24,142 nt of DNA from a bacterium (lineage in GTDB: Bacteria; Patescibacteriota; Patescibacteriia; Patescibacteriales; JAKAJF01): NCBI GenBank assembly GCA_021813875.1, contig JAKAJF010000003.1:1-24142 (forward strand), given 5' to 3'. Below, piece after piece: positions 15,482-24,142 of the stretch. The first letter of the stretch is position 1. Each line of letters opens with the position of its first letter. The position numbers were made by a program, and so were the translations under genes. The notes under the pieces are model-generated. The model did not search any database. It saw only the letters and a list, made by a program, of their open reading frames with translations, and had not been told where the DNA came from.

Positions 15482-15872
15482 AATCGATCAAGGAGAGGAA
15501 AATCTTCCTTTCCCGCGGCCCGGAAAATTCGACCAGGATGATCCGCTGCCATGCCCCCAATCGGAGCTGGCCGGCCCTGACCGGGATCGAGACTGAGGGT
15601 CCGATCAGGGAAGCGAGGATATGTTCGCTCACATGGCCGGGATCGTGCGGATGCCGGTAGTTGAGCTTGGGAATCATGGTCTCAAAAGCGTCGAGCATGT
15701 CCGAATCCGTGCCCGGATCGAGGTCGGCCGTGGTCAGGGCGGCGGTCGTGTGGGCGATGAAGAGATTCAGGAGGCCGGACCCGCCGTTGGTCGAACGCAG
15801 CCAATAGCCGACCTGATCGGTGATGTCGATGATCTGGCGGTCGGTCCCGGTTTTGATGATCAGTTCCTCCAT
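15480..15872 (-). CDS. YjbQ/UPF0047 family protein
   Basis: This 130-residue protein belongs to the YjbQ (UPF0047) family, small trimeric proteins annotated as secondary thiamine-phosphate synthases because they have weak activity of that kind; the true role is uncertain. Family blocks are LFIAHTTAALTT (about 37-48, His41), NYRHPHDPGHVSEHILASL (about 71-89, the His cluster thought to bind metal or ligand) and IPVRAGQLRLGAWQRIILVE (about 96-115). The length is normal for the family. I chose the ATG at 15872 because it fits the family N-terminus; a longer open frame to 16046 exists but overlaps the upstream gene. Only one base separates this ATG from the TAA of the upstream peptidase gene (TAAGATG), so translation is probably coupled. 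Confidence 0.92.
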   Translation of the reverse strand: MEELIIKTGTDRQIIDITDQVGYWLRSTNGGSGLLNLFIAHTTAALTTADLDPGTDSDMLDAFETMIPKLNYRHPHDPGHVSEHILASLIGPSVSIPVRAGQLRLGAWQRIILVEFSGPRERKIFLSLID

Positions 15873-15873
15873 C

Positions 15874-16722
15874 TTATTTTTCCGGACTGACGACGATGGC
15901 GTCCTTATGGACTTCCGGAATCGGGAGCGCGTAGCCCGTCCCGTAATCCCGGAGGGCGCCGTAAAGGACATTCTCGCCGTAGCGGTAATGCTCACCCCGT
16001 CTGGTGCCGGGGTCGTTGGTGATGAATTCCCGGGCGGCCGGATCATAGCCGATGATGACCAGCATGTGCCTTTCCGGACCGGGGGCGGTGAAATAAGGGT
16101 TGCCCAGCTTCTGGCCGTCGGCCGGGGCGACCAAGATATTACCCCGGTAAAGTTCCTTTTTGATCCCTTCCAGGGTCATGTCCTTACTGATCTTATAATT
16201 ATTGAAGTGAAAATAGCCGCTCAATATTCGTTCAGCCGTATCGGCCGCCGAGGTATCCAGATAAGAGCCATAATTCTTGGCCTCGAAATCGACGATATCC
16301 AAGATATCTTTCTCGGCCGTCGAAGGGTCGAGACTTTCACTCCGGGCCCATTTGACCGCCATCAAAGAGGAGGCCTCCTCGCAGGCATCCTGTTGGCGTA
16401 TATCTTTCCAATCGCCGGTCGGGGCCTGCGCGGTGAAGGGTACGTCCTCGAGGACCGGCTTCCCGTCCTTCGTCGGAGCATCCTCCTTAGGCGTCCGGGG
16501 AGACTGAGGCCGGGGCTTATTTTCAGCCTTTCTCTCGGGCGCACCGCTCAGGGACCCGGAAGGAAGACGCGTGATTCCGAACACCTCGGTCCGATCCGCC
16601 GCCTTGATCGGCAACTCCTTCTGGGCCAGCCTCTTTTGGACGGGACCGGCCGGATGGAAGAGGGTCAGGGAAAAGAGGGCCAGGAAGCCTCCGGACAAAA
16701 TTATGAAAATTTTATTATTCAT
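15874..16722 (-). CDS. Secreted or membrane-anchored C39-like cysteine peptidase
   Basis: This 282-residue protein has an N-terminal hydrophobic segment (about 4-21, signal peptide or anchor), a Pro/Lys-rich disordered linker (about 55-88) and a papain-like domain of the C39_2 type (about 89-270). The domain starts LEDVPFTAQAPTGDW, an arrangement typical of this family. Candidate active residues are Cys114 in QQDACEEAS, His219 in RHMLVIIGYD and Asp237 in TNDPG. Such proteins act outside the cytoplasm on peptides or cell-wall crosslinks; the substrate is unknown. The ATG at 16722 has no Shine-Dalgarno and the predicted transcript begins only about 8 nt upstream, so the mRNA may be nearly leaderless. 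It forms a two-gene operon with the YjbQ gene. Confidence 0.87.
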   Translation of the reverse strand: MNNKIFIILSGGFLALFSLTLFHPAGPVQKRLAQKELPIKAADRTEVFGITRLPSGSLSGAPERKAENKPRPQSPRTPKEDAPTKDGKPVLEDVPFTAQAPTGDWKDIRQQDACEEASSLMAVKWARSESLDPSTAEKDILDIVDFEAKNYGSYLDTSAADTAERILSGYFHFNNYKISKDMTLEGIKKELYRGNILVAPADGQKLGNPYFTAPGPERHMLVIIGYDPAAREFITNDPGTRRGEHYRYGENVLYGALRDYGTGYALPIPEVHKDAIVVSPEK

Positions 16723-16736
16723 AAGATTTTGACTTC

Positions 16737-16765
16737 TTTATAACAGAGGGCCTCGAAACTTTCAA
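16737..16765 (-). promoter_or_regulatory. Promoter of the peptidase-YjbQ operon (nearly leaderless)
   Basis: The minus strand reads TTGAAA (16765-16760), a 17-nt spacer and TATAAA (16742-16737), with TG one base before the -10. The predicted start near 16730 leaves only about 8 nt before the ATG at 16722. Confidence 0.68.
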
Positions 16766-16803
16766 GATTGATTGAAGCAGAAAAAAATTAAACTGTCATT
16801 AAA

Positions 16804-17004
16804 TCATTTATGGTGGGGACGGAGAGACTGCTTGGGGCTGCCTTTCTTTCTCTTAATCTTCTTATCCTTATCTTCGGCGACCCTGTGCATCCAGGCCGGC
16901 AACTCCCGGCCCTCGACGGCCTCGATCTCCTCCAGAGGATCGATCGCACGGATAGCCGCCTTTTTGCCGGGCGGCGGTGAGGGCTTCTTTTTTTTAAAAG
17001 ACAT
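16804..17004 (-). CDS. Small basic protein of unknown function
   Basis: The open frame encodes 66 residues with Lys/Pro-rich ends and an acidic middle (AIDPLEEIEAVEGRELPAWM). It has no signal peptide or membrane span. No Shine-Dalgarno and no clear promoter are visible before the ATG at 17004, so this is a weaker gene call; the composition looks protein-like rather than random, and the frame fills the space between a terminator (17042-17067) and the peptidase promoter. No family recognised. Confidence 0.5.
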   Translation of the reverse strand: MSFKKKKPSPPPGKKAAIRAIDPLEEIEAVEGRELPAWMHRVAEDKDKKIKRKKGSPKQSLRPHHK

Positions 17005-17041
17005 AAATTTTAATTTTCATGAAAGATGCTTCCTGCCACAG

Positions 17042-17067
17042 AAAAAAGCCGTCAGATAGGGCGGCTT
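17042..17067 (-). terminator. Terminator after the membrane-anchored coiled-coil gene
   Basis: On the minus strand AAGCCG (17067-17062) pairs with CGGCTT (17051-17046) over a 10-base loop, followed by T residues (17047-17042). It lies 13 bases past the stop codon. Confidence 0.78.
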
Positions 17068-17079
17068 AGAGAACGGAAA

Positions 17080-17997
17080 TCATCCTTTCATGACCTCCCT
17101 GATCTTTTTATAACGTTCCGCGCCGGCGGCAAAAGCCGCTTGCTCTTTCGCGAACCTATCCTTGGTCTCTTCCAGGGCTCTTATTTCCGAATCTATCTTA
17201 TCGATTTTCGCTTGCAGATTTTCAAATTCCTGGGCCGCTTTCACGGATTCTTCAAATATCTTTATTAAGGCCGCGGAGTCGGCGGAGATTTCTTTACCAG
17301 GAATTTTTTCCTTGATGAACCCTTGCTTGACGAGGAACTCGATGCCCTTGTCGCTGAGACGATAAGCGCCTCCCGCCTTTTCGAGATAACTTTTGTTTGA
17401 GAGATAGTTAGGTATATGTCCGAGAGCCTTCGATGGGAATTCTTTTGAGGAAAAAATCCCTTTTTTATCAATAAGTTCCCTGACGATGCTCCGTCCCTTG
17501 ATAAATCTTCTCTCTTTCCCGGAAAGACCGTTGATGGCCTCCAAAATGAGCCCGAGAACATCCTCATCTCTCAAAATCACCCTGTCCATATCGAAACGTT
17601 TCATCTTTCCGCCTTTCTTCGCGCCGACGAGGGGTCTTGGAATCATCGGTGGCCTCTCTCCGGCCGCATGTGTCAAAAATTCCTGGTGTTGGCCGAGCTT
17701 ATGATAGAGCTCCTCCGCCCGGCCTTTCCACTCATCCCGGGGAACCAGGTTAAAGAGCTGACAAGTATCATTGCCTCCTGGCTGAAGCGAAAGGCTCAGA
17801 TGATCATCGGCAAAAGATTTGAGATTGACCCCTTTGAGATGGGAAGATCCCGTTATCCTCCTCAAGAATATCAGATAAAAAGTTCCGTAAATTCCGGCTG
17901 CGGTCAAGAAACCATACAATAATTCTATCGTACCTCTCGGCAGATTCGTGAGACGGAGTTTTTTTGTTTCTTTCAGAATGATCCTGAGATCGTCCAT
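17080..17997 (-). CDS. Membrane-anchored protein with possible winged-helix and coiled-coil regions
   Basis: This 305-residue protein has one probable membrane span (about 25-46) preceded by a short basic N-terminus, and a soluble C-terminal part. Residues about 145-225 (VLGLILEAINGLSGKERRF ... AYRLSDKGIEFLVKQG) look like a winged-helix fold: helices followed by a beta hairpin and the typical YxLSDKG ending. Residues about 245-300 form a heptad-like coiled coil. A membrane-tethered regulator or scaffold would fit, but this is inference and I do not recognise the family. The start at 17997 has GGAGGT 4 bases upstream. It has its own promoter and terminator. Confidence 0.83.
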   Translation of the reverse strand: MDDLRIILKETKKLRLTNLPRGTIELLYGFLTAAGIYGTFYLIFLRRITGSSHLKGVNLKSFADDHLSLSLQPGGNDTCQLFNLVPRDEWKGRAEELYHKLGQHQEFLTHAAGERPPMIPRPLVGAKKGGKMKRFDMDRVILRDEDVLGLILEAINGLSGKERRFIKGRSIVRELIDKKGIFSSKEFPSKALGHIPNYLSNKSYLEKAGGAYRLSDKGIEFLVKQGFIKEKIPGKEISADSAALIKIFEESVKAAQEFENLQAKIDKIDSEIRALEETKDRFAKEQAAFAAGAERYKKIREVMKG

Positions 17998-18064
17998 TTT
18001 ACCTCCGAGCTAAATTAAGAGCCAATATTGATGAATCCTCGCGACATTCCTCTTCCGACTCTCA

Positions 18065-18092
18065 ATTATAAAGAGCTATATATTTTTTACAA
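18065..18092 (-). promoter_or_regulatory. Promoter of the membrane-anchored coiled-coil gene
   Basis: On the minus strand TTGTAA (18092-18087) is followed by a 16-nt spacer and a perfect TATAAT (18070-18065). The predicted leader is about 61 nt. A CTCT/AGAG inverted repeat surrounds the -10. Confidence 0.6.
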
Positions 18093-18116
18093 CAACAAGC
18101 TTAAGGGCCGGTTAAG

Positions 18117-18150
18117 AAAATAAAAACTGCTCTTTAGAGGAGAGCAGTTT
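18117..18150 (-). terminator. Terminator overlapping the end of the zinc-ribbon-like gene
   Basis: On the minus strand AAACTGCTCT (18150-18141), which is coding sequence, pairs perfectly with AGAGCAGTTT (18133-18124), followed by a T-rich run (18126-18117). The TAA stop codon is in the 7-base loop. Confidence 0.9.
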
Positions 18151-18502
18151 GAGGTGAGGCCAGATAGTGGATGGGGCGGCTGGCGGCCAACGGGCCCACC
18201 AGATCGACCTCGAGACAGGAGATTTCCGTCTCGTAGCTGTCGATGGTGCCGGCAGCCTCCACCCTGAAGAAACCTTCAGTCCCTTCTTCTGGGCCTTTCA
18301 GATTGATGAAGGCGCCTCGGGACGGGACTTCGGCGGCCGGGATGACGAAGAAGCCGGAGCCGAGTTTGATGAGGAGCAGGGTCGGCTTATCGCAATAAAG
18401 CTCCCAACTCCCTCCGCAGCCGCAGCGTTTCCTCGTTCCATCCTGGTGGAAGATTTCCAGCCTGCGGCATTTCGAACATCGGTACAATTGGTTCTGTTCC
18501 AA
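18134..18502 (-). CDS. Small zinc-ribbon-like protein with TTG start
   Basis: This 122-residue protein has a Cys pattern like a zinc ribbon at its N-terminus: Cys9-x2-Cys12 and Cys27-x-Cys29, with Cys37 close by. The rest is a beta-rich region without a motif I know. The start codon is TTG at 18502; AAGGAGG (18513-18507) lies 4 bases upstream, and no ATG in frame fits as well. The ribosome site overlaps the stop codon of the preceding small gene, so the two form an operon. The terminator stem is built into the last codons. Function unknown; nucleic-acid or protein binding through the ribbon is possible. Confidence 0.82.
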   Translation of the reverse strand: MEQNQLYRCSKCRRLEIFHQDGTRKRCGCGGSWELYCDKPTLLLIKLGSGFFVIPAAEVPSRGAFINLKGPEEGTEGFFRVEAAGTIDSYETEISCLEVDLVGPLAASRPIHYLASPQTALL

Positions 18503-18511
18503 GGATCCTCC

Positions 18512-18715
18512 TTAAGGCTCGTTTAAAGGCTTCTTTCTAATCCGCCAATCTTTCCTATTGTCTAAAGTACGACGAGGGCCGCCCCTCATCCTGATCATCC
18601 GCCTCTTCTCCAGAAAATCAATAATATTTTTCTTTCTCGGACCTTCTTGTTCTTCGGCTAAAGCGCTCGAGCTCTCGGGGAGCTCCGGTAGCGGTAAAAA
18701 TGATATTTTACCCAT
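18512..18715 (-). CDS. Small basic protein of unknown function
   Basis: The product has 67 residues: a short N-terminal part rich in Pro/Ser/Glu and a basic C-terminus (RMRGGPRRTLDNRKDWRIRK) that could bind nucleic acid, though that is inference. The start at 18715 is well supported by AAGGAGG 5 bases upstream and a promoter further up. Its stop codon touches the ribosome binding site of the zinc-ribbon-like gene that follows in the same operon. No family recognised. Confidence 0.75.
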   Translation of the reverse strand: MGKISFLPLPELPESSSALAEEQEGPRKKNIIDFLEKRRMIRMRGGPRRTLDNRKDWRIRKKPLNEP

Positions 18716-18750
18716 ATCCGCCTCCTTTTGGCCGAATTTTTCTTGAATTT

Positions 18751-18779
18751 ATCTTAATATATTTTTACTAAATTGTCAA
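18751..18779 (-). promoter_or_regulatory. Promoter of the two small-protein genes
   Basis: The minus strand has a perfect TTGACA (18779-18774), a 17-nt spacer and TAAGAT (18756-18751), predicting a start near 18744 and a leader of about 29 nt. It directly follows the terminator of the gyrA-linked operon. Confidence 0.7.
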
Positions 18780-18789
18780 GTTTAGTATT

Positions 18790-18812
18790 AAAAAAGGACT
18801 GCAGTTCAGTCC
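18790..18812 (-). terminator. Terminator overlapping the stop codon of the last gyrA-operon gene
   Basis: On the minus strand GGACTG (18812-18807) pairs with CAGTCC (18801-18796) over a 5-base loop, followed by six T residues (18795-18790). The TGA stop of the preceding gene (18808-18806) is part of the stem. Confidence 0.85.
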
Positions 18813-19324
18813 TTTATCCTTTTGATCTTACGGATGGGCCCTCCTCGGTCCTTGATCTTTTGGCTTAAGATTTGGAAGTCGAGAAGGTTGCCGCCCCTAT
18901 ACGGACTGGAAGAATCAGGTTCGGAGTCCGGGTCTGATCCGCCTTCCTCCGCCGCGAGACTTGGCACCGATACCGGAACAAGCTTGAATTCCTGAGAACC
19001 CGGCTCAAGCTCTTCCTTGAGGTAGGCGGTGATCAGCTCTTGGGCTTCCTCGATCATCCTTCTCTTTACCGCGGCCTCTTCCTCGAGCCTCTTCCTTTCT
19101 TCTTTGTCCTGGACGAGCATGAGCGGCTCCTGGGCTCCGATTTCTCGTCGAAGCTGCCTGATCACCGCGAAAACGACGATAACCAACCTTCGGAAATCCA
19201 GCTCTCCGCCCTCCGGCAGGAGACTTGAGCAATAGATCCCCAATAAATTTATCAAGCCTTCCCGACCGGTCTTCGCCCAGAAAGAAGGCAAAGATAATTC
19301 CAGGGTCTCTGTCTCTCCTTCCAT
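18806..19324 (-). CDS. Soluble helical protein of unknown function downstream of gyrA
   Basis: The product has 172 residues. The first half is hydrophobic-helical (LINLLGIYCSSLL, then RRLVIVVFAVIRQLRREIG), the middle is a charged helix that could form a coiled coil (about residues 70-105), and the C-terminus is Ser/Glu-rich, then basic. No known motif. I chose ATG at 19324 because AAGGAGG (19336-19330) lies 5 bases upstream; the in-frame GTG at 19330 would overlap that site. It lies 50 bases after gyrA with no clear terminator between, so it may be co-transcribed with gyrA. A role linked to gyrase is not shown by anything in the sequence. Confidence 0.78.
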   Translation of the reverse strand: MEGETETLELSLPSFWAKTGREGLINLLGIYCSSLLPEGGELDFRRLVIVVFAVIRQLRREIGAQEPLMLVQDKEERKRLEEEAAVKRRMIEEAQELITAYLKEELEPGSQEFKLVPVSVPSLAAEEGGSDPDSEPDSSSPYRGGNLLDFQILSQKIKDRGGPIRKIKRIKD

Positions 19325-19374
19325 GAGCACCTCCTTTTTGAACGATTGACCCTCCGGGGGCCCTTCTCTTTGAT

Positions 19375-22014
<2,640 letters not shown>

Positions 22015-22015
22015 A

Positions 22016-22576
22016 TTATTTTAACTTTTCCAATTGTGTCTTTAACTTTAAAATTTCTTCCGGACTCACTTTATCATCATTCGTCGGCAATGTCGAGGTC
22101 GAAGAAGAAACCTCTGCCTGCGGCGGGAGGGCGGCCGCATTTTCCGGAGCGGCCGGCGCGTTATTGACATTTTTCAGGTCCGCCAGGTTCTTCTTCATCT
22201 CCTGCATGGTCTGGTTTAATTGTTCGGTCATCTGGACCCAATTGATGTCCTGGCCGTTATTCTTGGGCTCGCTCGCCTTGATGGAATTCTTCACGTTGAA
22301 GGCCCAGACGGCTAGGATCAGGATCATAAAAAAAGTGACGCCGCTCCACATTATCAGCTTCTTATCCCGCTCCTCTCTTTCCTGGCCCTGCCACTCTTCA
22401 TACAGAAGTTCGCTTTTCTGAGGATCGATGAGTTCCTTCTTGGGCGCTTCTTCGCTCTGGCCAACCCGGATGACGGGCCGCGGAGCCCCTTCTTTCTTGC
22501 TCGATCTTCTGCGGAGCTTGGGTCCGGCCTTCTTTTCCTTCTTCTCCTTAGTCTCTTTTTTTGAAGATCTAGGCAT
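22016..22576 (-). CDS. Single-pass membrane protein upstream of gyrA
   Basis: The product has 186 residues: a very basic, Lys/Arg/Ser-rich cytoplasmic N-terminus (about 1-72), one membrane span (about 75-94), a helical region (about 110-140, MTEQLNQTMQEMKKNLADL) and an Ala/Pro/Ser linker. It ends with a helix (EEILKLKTQLEKLK). The basic N-terminus could touch nucleic acid or the membrane surface, but function is unknown. Both of its ends overlap neighbours in the same way: its ATG follows the upstream stop as TAATATG, and its own stop precedes gyrA as TAATATG, so the three genes are probably translated together. Confidence 0.85.
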   Translation of the reverse strand: MPRSSKKETKEKKEKKAGPKLRRRSSKKEGAPRPVIRVGQSEEAPKKELIDPQKSELLYEEWQGQEREERDKKLIMWSGVTFFMILILAVWAFNVKNSIKASEPKNNGQDINWVQMTEQLNQTMQEMKKNLADLKNVNNAPAAPENAAALPPQAEVSSSTSTLPTNDDKVSPEEILKLKTQLEKLK

Positions 22577-22577
22577 A

Positions 22578-23228
22578 TTAAACTTTTAAAATTATTAACT
22601 CGGTCTCTTCTTGCGGCAGATCTTTCTTGGAAATTTTCAACTTGTCCTCATAGCGGGGGGCGGAGCCGAACTCTTTGACGAACTTTTCCACCCCGTCGAT
22701 ATTTAATTGTTCATTTTTAGAATTGGAAGTTCTGTAATGCATGGGGATGACGATACGCGGCTCGATCTGAGAGATGACTTCCACCGCTTTCTTGGCGTCG
22801 ATGGTATATTTGCCGCCCACAGGAATCAAGAGGATGTCGGTGCCGACCAGCCTCTCGAGCTGTTTTTCGTCCAAAGTATGGCCGAGGTCGCCCAAATGGG
22901 AGATCTGGATGTCCTCAAGATTGATGGTAAAGATCAGATTTTTCTCGCCCTTTTCCTTTTCGGCAGTATGATAGGCTTCGATGCCCTCGATGGAGACACC
23001 TTTGATGTCATACTCGCCGGCCATCTTGACGATGAAAGGGTTGCCGCGGATGGCGCCGGCATTGTTATGGTCATGGTGGTCATGGCTGATAGTGACGATG
23101 TCCGCCTCGAAATGAGGCACCGGAAAACCGACGGTCTTGTCGAAGGGATCGGTGACGATAGTGATGCCTTCGGAGTTATTCTTGTCTTGGATCTTGAAGC
23201 AGGAATGGCCTAAGTAGGTGATATGCAT
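22578..23228 (-). CDS. Metallo-beta-lactamase-fold hydrolase (UPF0173-like)
   Basis: This 216-residue protein has the metallo-beta-lactamase fold. The N-terminus MHITYLGHSCFKIQ is typical of UPF0173-like metal-dependent hydrolases. The metal motif HxHxDH is SHDHHDH (about 48-54), with further candidate ligands in HLGDLGH (111-117) and IPMHY (His164). Substrate unknown; this family is broad and includes RNA- and metabolite-acting enzymes. I start the gene at ATG 23228, as in other family members; the ATG at 23261 would add 11 residues overlapping the upstream gene and neither has a Shine-Dalgarno. It is 10 bases after the upstream stop and joined to the next gene by TAATATG, so it belongs to the gyrA operon. 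Confidence 0.9.
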   Translation of the reverse strand: MHITYLGHSCFKIQDKNNSEGITIVTDPFDKTVGFPVPHFEADIVTISHDHHDHNNAGAIRGNPFIVKMAGEYDIKGVSIEGIEAYHTAEKEKGEKNLIFTINLEDIQISHLGDLGHTLDEKQLERLVGTDILLIPVGGKYTIDAKKAVEVISQIEPRIVIPMHYRTSNSKNEQLNIDGVEKFVKEFGSAPRYEDKLKISKKDLPQEETELIILKV

Positions 23229-23238
23229 AAATTTATCT

Positions 23239-23856
23239 TTAAAATTTAAAGGTGGAAACAATTTTTATAAAGATTGAAAATCGGTCTTCGGCCTCCTTCT
23301 TGGACATGGTGCCGGCGACGGTGCCGAAATTGAAACGGGCGATTATGTCCGGATCATCTTCGTCCTGGGCGTAGGCCTCGGCCCGGTATCCGCTCCTATC
23401 TTCCTTGAGGCCGCTATTCCAAATGTTCAGCCCGGCAACGTTCAAATTCTTCCAGCCGAGCGAATTAAGTTGCCTATACTCGGGCTTGGCGTATCCGGGA
23501 TCGGAGGTGTGATCAAATTCGGCGGCCAGGATATAGTCATGGAGGCCTTTGCCCCGGCTATCGAAAAGCTGGAGGGAAACCGTGCTCTTGCCGCCATCAT
23601 CCAATTCTAATCCGCCATACAATAAGCCGCTCTTCGGATTCTCTTCGGCTGTGCCTTCTTTCAGGATCAGATCTTGCGGGTATCGCAGATAAAACTTATA
23701 AGAAGGATCCTTGAAGGTCCGCCAGGCTGCAGCCGGTCTGGTCGCGGCCGGTTCCGAAGAAGACGGAACCTCGAGACGCGATTTTAACCTGATGAAGAAA
23801 AACGACCCCAAGACGATCATGACAAGAATGATGCCTGTTATTTTAATTTTTTTCAT
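23239..23856 (-). CDS. Membrane-anchored extracytoplasmic protein of unknown function
   Basis: The product has 205 residues. A signal anchor at about residues 6-23 is followed by a Ser/Pro/Ala linker and a single globular domain that starts AWRTFKDPSYKFYLRYPQDL. Such a WxxFxDPxYxFxLxYP opening is seen in PsbP-like or related exported domains in many bacteria, so that fold is a reasonable guess but not proven. No enzymatic motif is visible. The start at 23856 has only a weak GGG before it. It lies 14 bases after the preceding gene and 10 bases before the metallo-hydrolase gene, in the same operon. Confidence 0.83.
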   Translation of the reverse strand: MKKIKITGIILVMIVLGSFFFIRLKSRLEVPSSSEPAATRPAAAWRTFKDPSYKFYLRYPQDLILKEGTAEENPKSGLLYGGLELDDGGKSTVSLQLFDSRGKGLHDYILAAEFDHTSDPGYAKPEYRQLNSLGWKNLNVAGLNIWNSGLKEDRSGYRAEAYAQDEDDPDIIARFNFGTVAGTMSKKEAEDRFSIFIKIVSTFKF

Positions 23857-23870
23857 CCCTAATAATCCGG

Positions 23871-24142
23871 TCAGCGGGAAAAATATCTGCCCTCGTCTTC
23901 ATCCAGATCTTTGCTCCTCTCTTCGGGCAGAGAGGCGTGCACCGGAGTATCGTCTCCCGCCTCATCAGCCGGCTCTTCTTCAAGGCTTTCTTCCGTCTCC
24001 GGCTCCTCGTCTTCTGCGGCCTCATTTTCCTCCTCTTCGCCCAGATAGCTGTCCTGAGCCACCGCTTTTTCGCGCTTATGCAGGCTGTCGCCGATCACCC
24101 ATTGGCTCAAGATGATGGCATCCTGGTTCTTTGACCACAATA
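23871..24142 (-). CDS. C-terminal part of an acidic protein (5' end beyond window)
   Basis: Only the last roughly 90 codons are present; the frame is open to the right edge of the window and a TTG at 24140 may or may not be its start. The visible part has a short hydrophobic-helical stretch (WSKNQDAIILSQWVIGDSLH) followed by a very acidic, probably disordered tail (about 50 residues rich in Glu, Asp and Pro). No family can be named from this fragment. It is the first visible gene of the gyrA operon. Confidence 0.7.
   Translation of the reverse strand, partial: LWSKNQDAIILSQWVIGDSLHKREKAVAQDSYLGEEEENEAAEDEEPETEESLEEEPADEAGDDTPVHASLPEERSKDLDEDEGRYFSR

Noticed and set aside
15873..16046. N-terminal extension of the YjbQ gene by 58 codons
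   Set aside because: The extension overlaps the peptidase gene, has low-complexity Arg/Ser/Thr composition and is not part of the family. The ATG at 15872 fits both the family N-terminus and the coupled stop-start junction.
15820..16743. Plus-strand open frame of 307 codons opposite the C39-like peptidase
   Set aside because: The minus-strand frame has a signal segment, active-site motifs and a promoter, while the plus-strand frame has none.

Overview
The window looks like a piece of a bacterial chromosome from a lineage such as the Candidate Phyla Radiation (Patescibacteria), probably Parcubacteria-like. That placement is an inference. It rests on the mix of divergent but complete housekeeping genes (RpoB, RpoC, FtsH, an S1-repeat protein, GyrA), lysine/glutamate-rich tails and extensions on several of them, rpoB not preceded by ribosomal-protein genes inside the window, and many small proteins without recognisable families. 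The standard bacterial code fits: TAA and TGA both act as stops, and no gene needs TGA read as an amino acid. Nearly all genes are on the minus strand; the exceptions are two paralogous genes on the plus strand at 14048-15465.

Layout from left to right. (1) 1-7245: rpoC (3' end beyond the left edge) and rpoB, read leftwards as one operon. A consensus-like promoter lies about 260 nt before rpoB, and the long leader holds three stem-loops, two of them terminator-like. (2) 7685-8677: a multi-pass membrane protein whose promoter overlaps the ftsH stop codon. (3) 8787-10634: ftsH. (4) 10766-11971: a four-domain S1 RNA-binding protein with a structured leader. (5) 12185-12588: no gene, but about 400 bp of stacked and nested inverted repeats, bounded by copies of an 8-bp direct repeat. 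(6) 12630-13902: a DsbA-like lipoprotein and a small acidic protein in one operon. (7) 14048-15465: the two plus-strand paralogues, each with its own promoter and terminator. (8) 15480-16722: a C39-like cysteine peptidase coupled to a YjbQ-family gene, with a nearly leaderless promoter. (9) 16804-18715: four small or unknown proteins, including a membrane-anchored protein with a predicted winged-helix and coiled coil, and a zinc-ribbon-like protein that starts with TTG. (10) 18806-24142: a tightly packed operon ending in gyrA and a small protein, preceded by a single-pass membrane protein, a metallo-beta-lactamase-fold hydrolase, a membrane-anchored protein and the C-terminus of an acidic protein cut by the right edge. 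Two junctions share the sequence TAATATG.

The strongest candidates for undescribed biology are the nested palindrome block at 12185-12588, the structured rpoB leader, and the tandem orphan gene family at 14048-15465. I see no rRNA, tRNA, CRISPR array, transposase gene or phage gene. All promoters and terminators were read by eye against sigma-70 and intrinsic-terminator consensus patterns.
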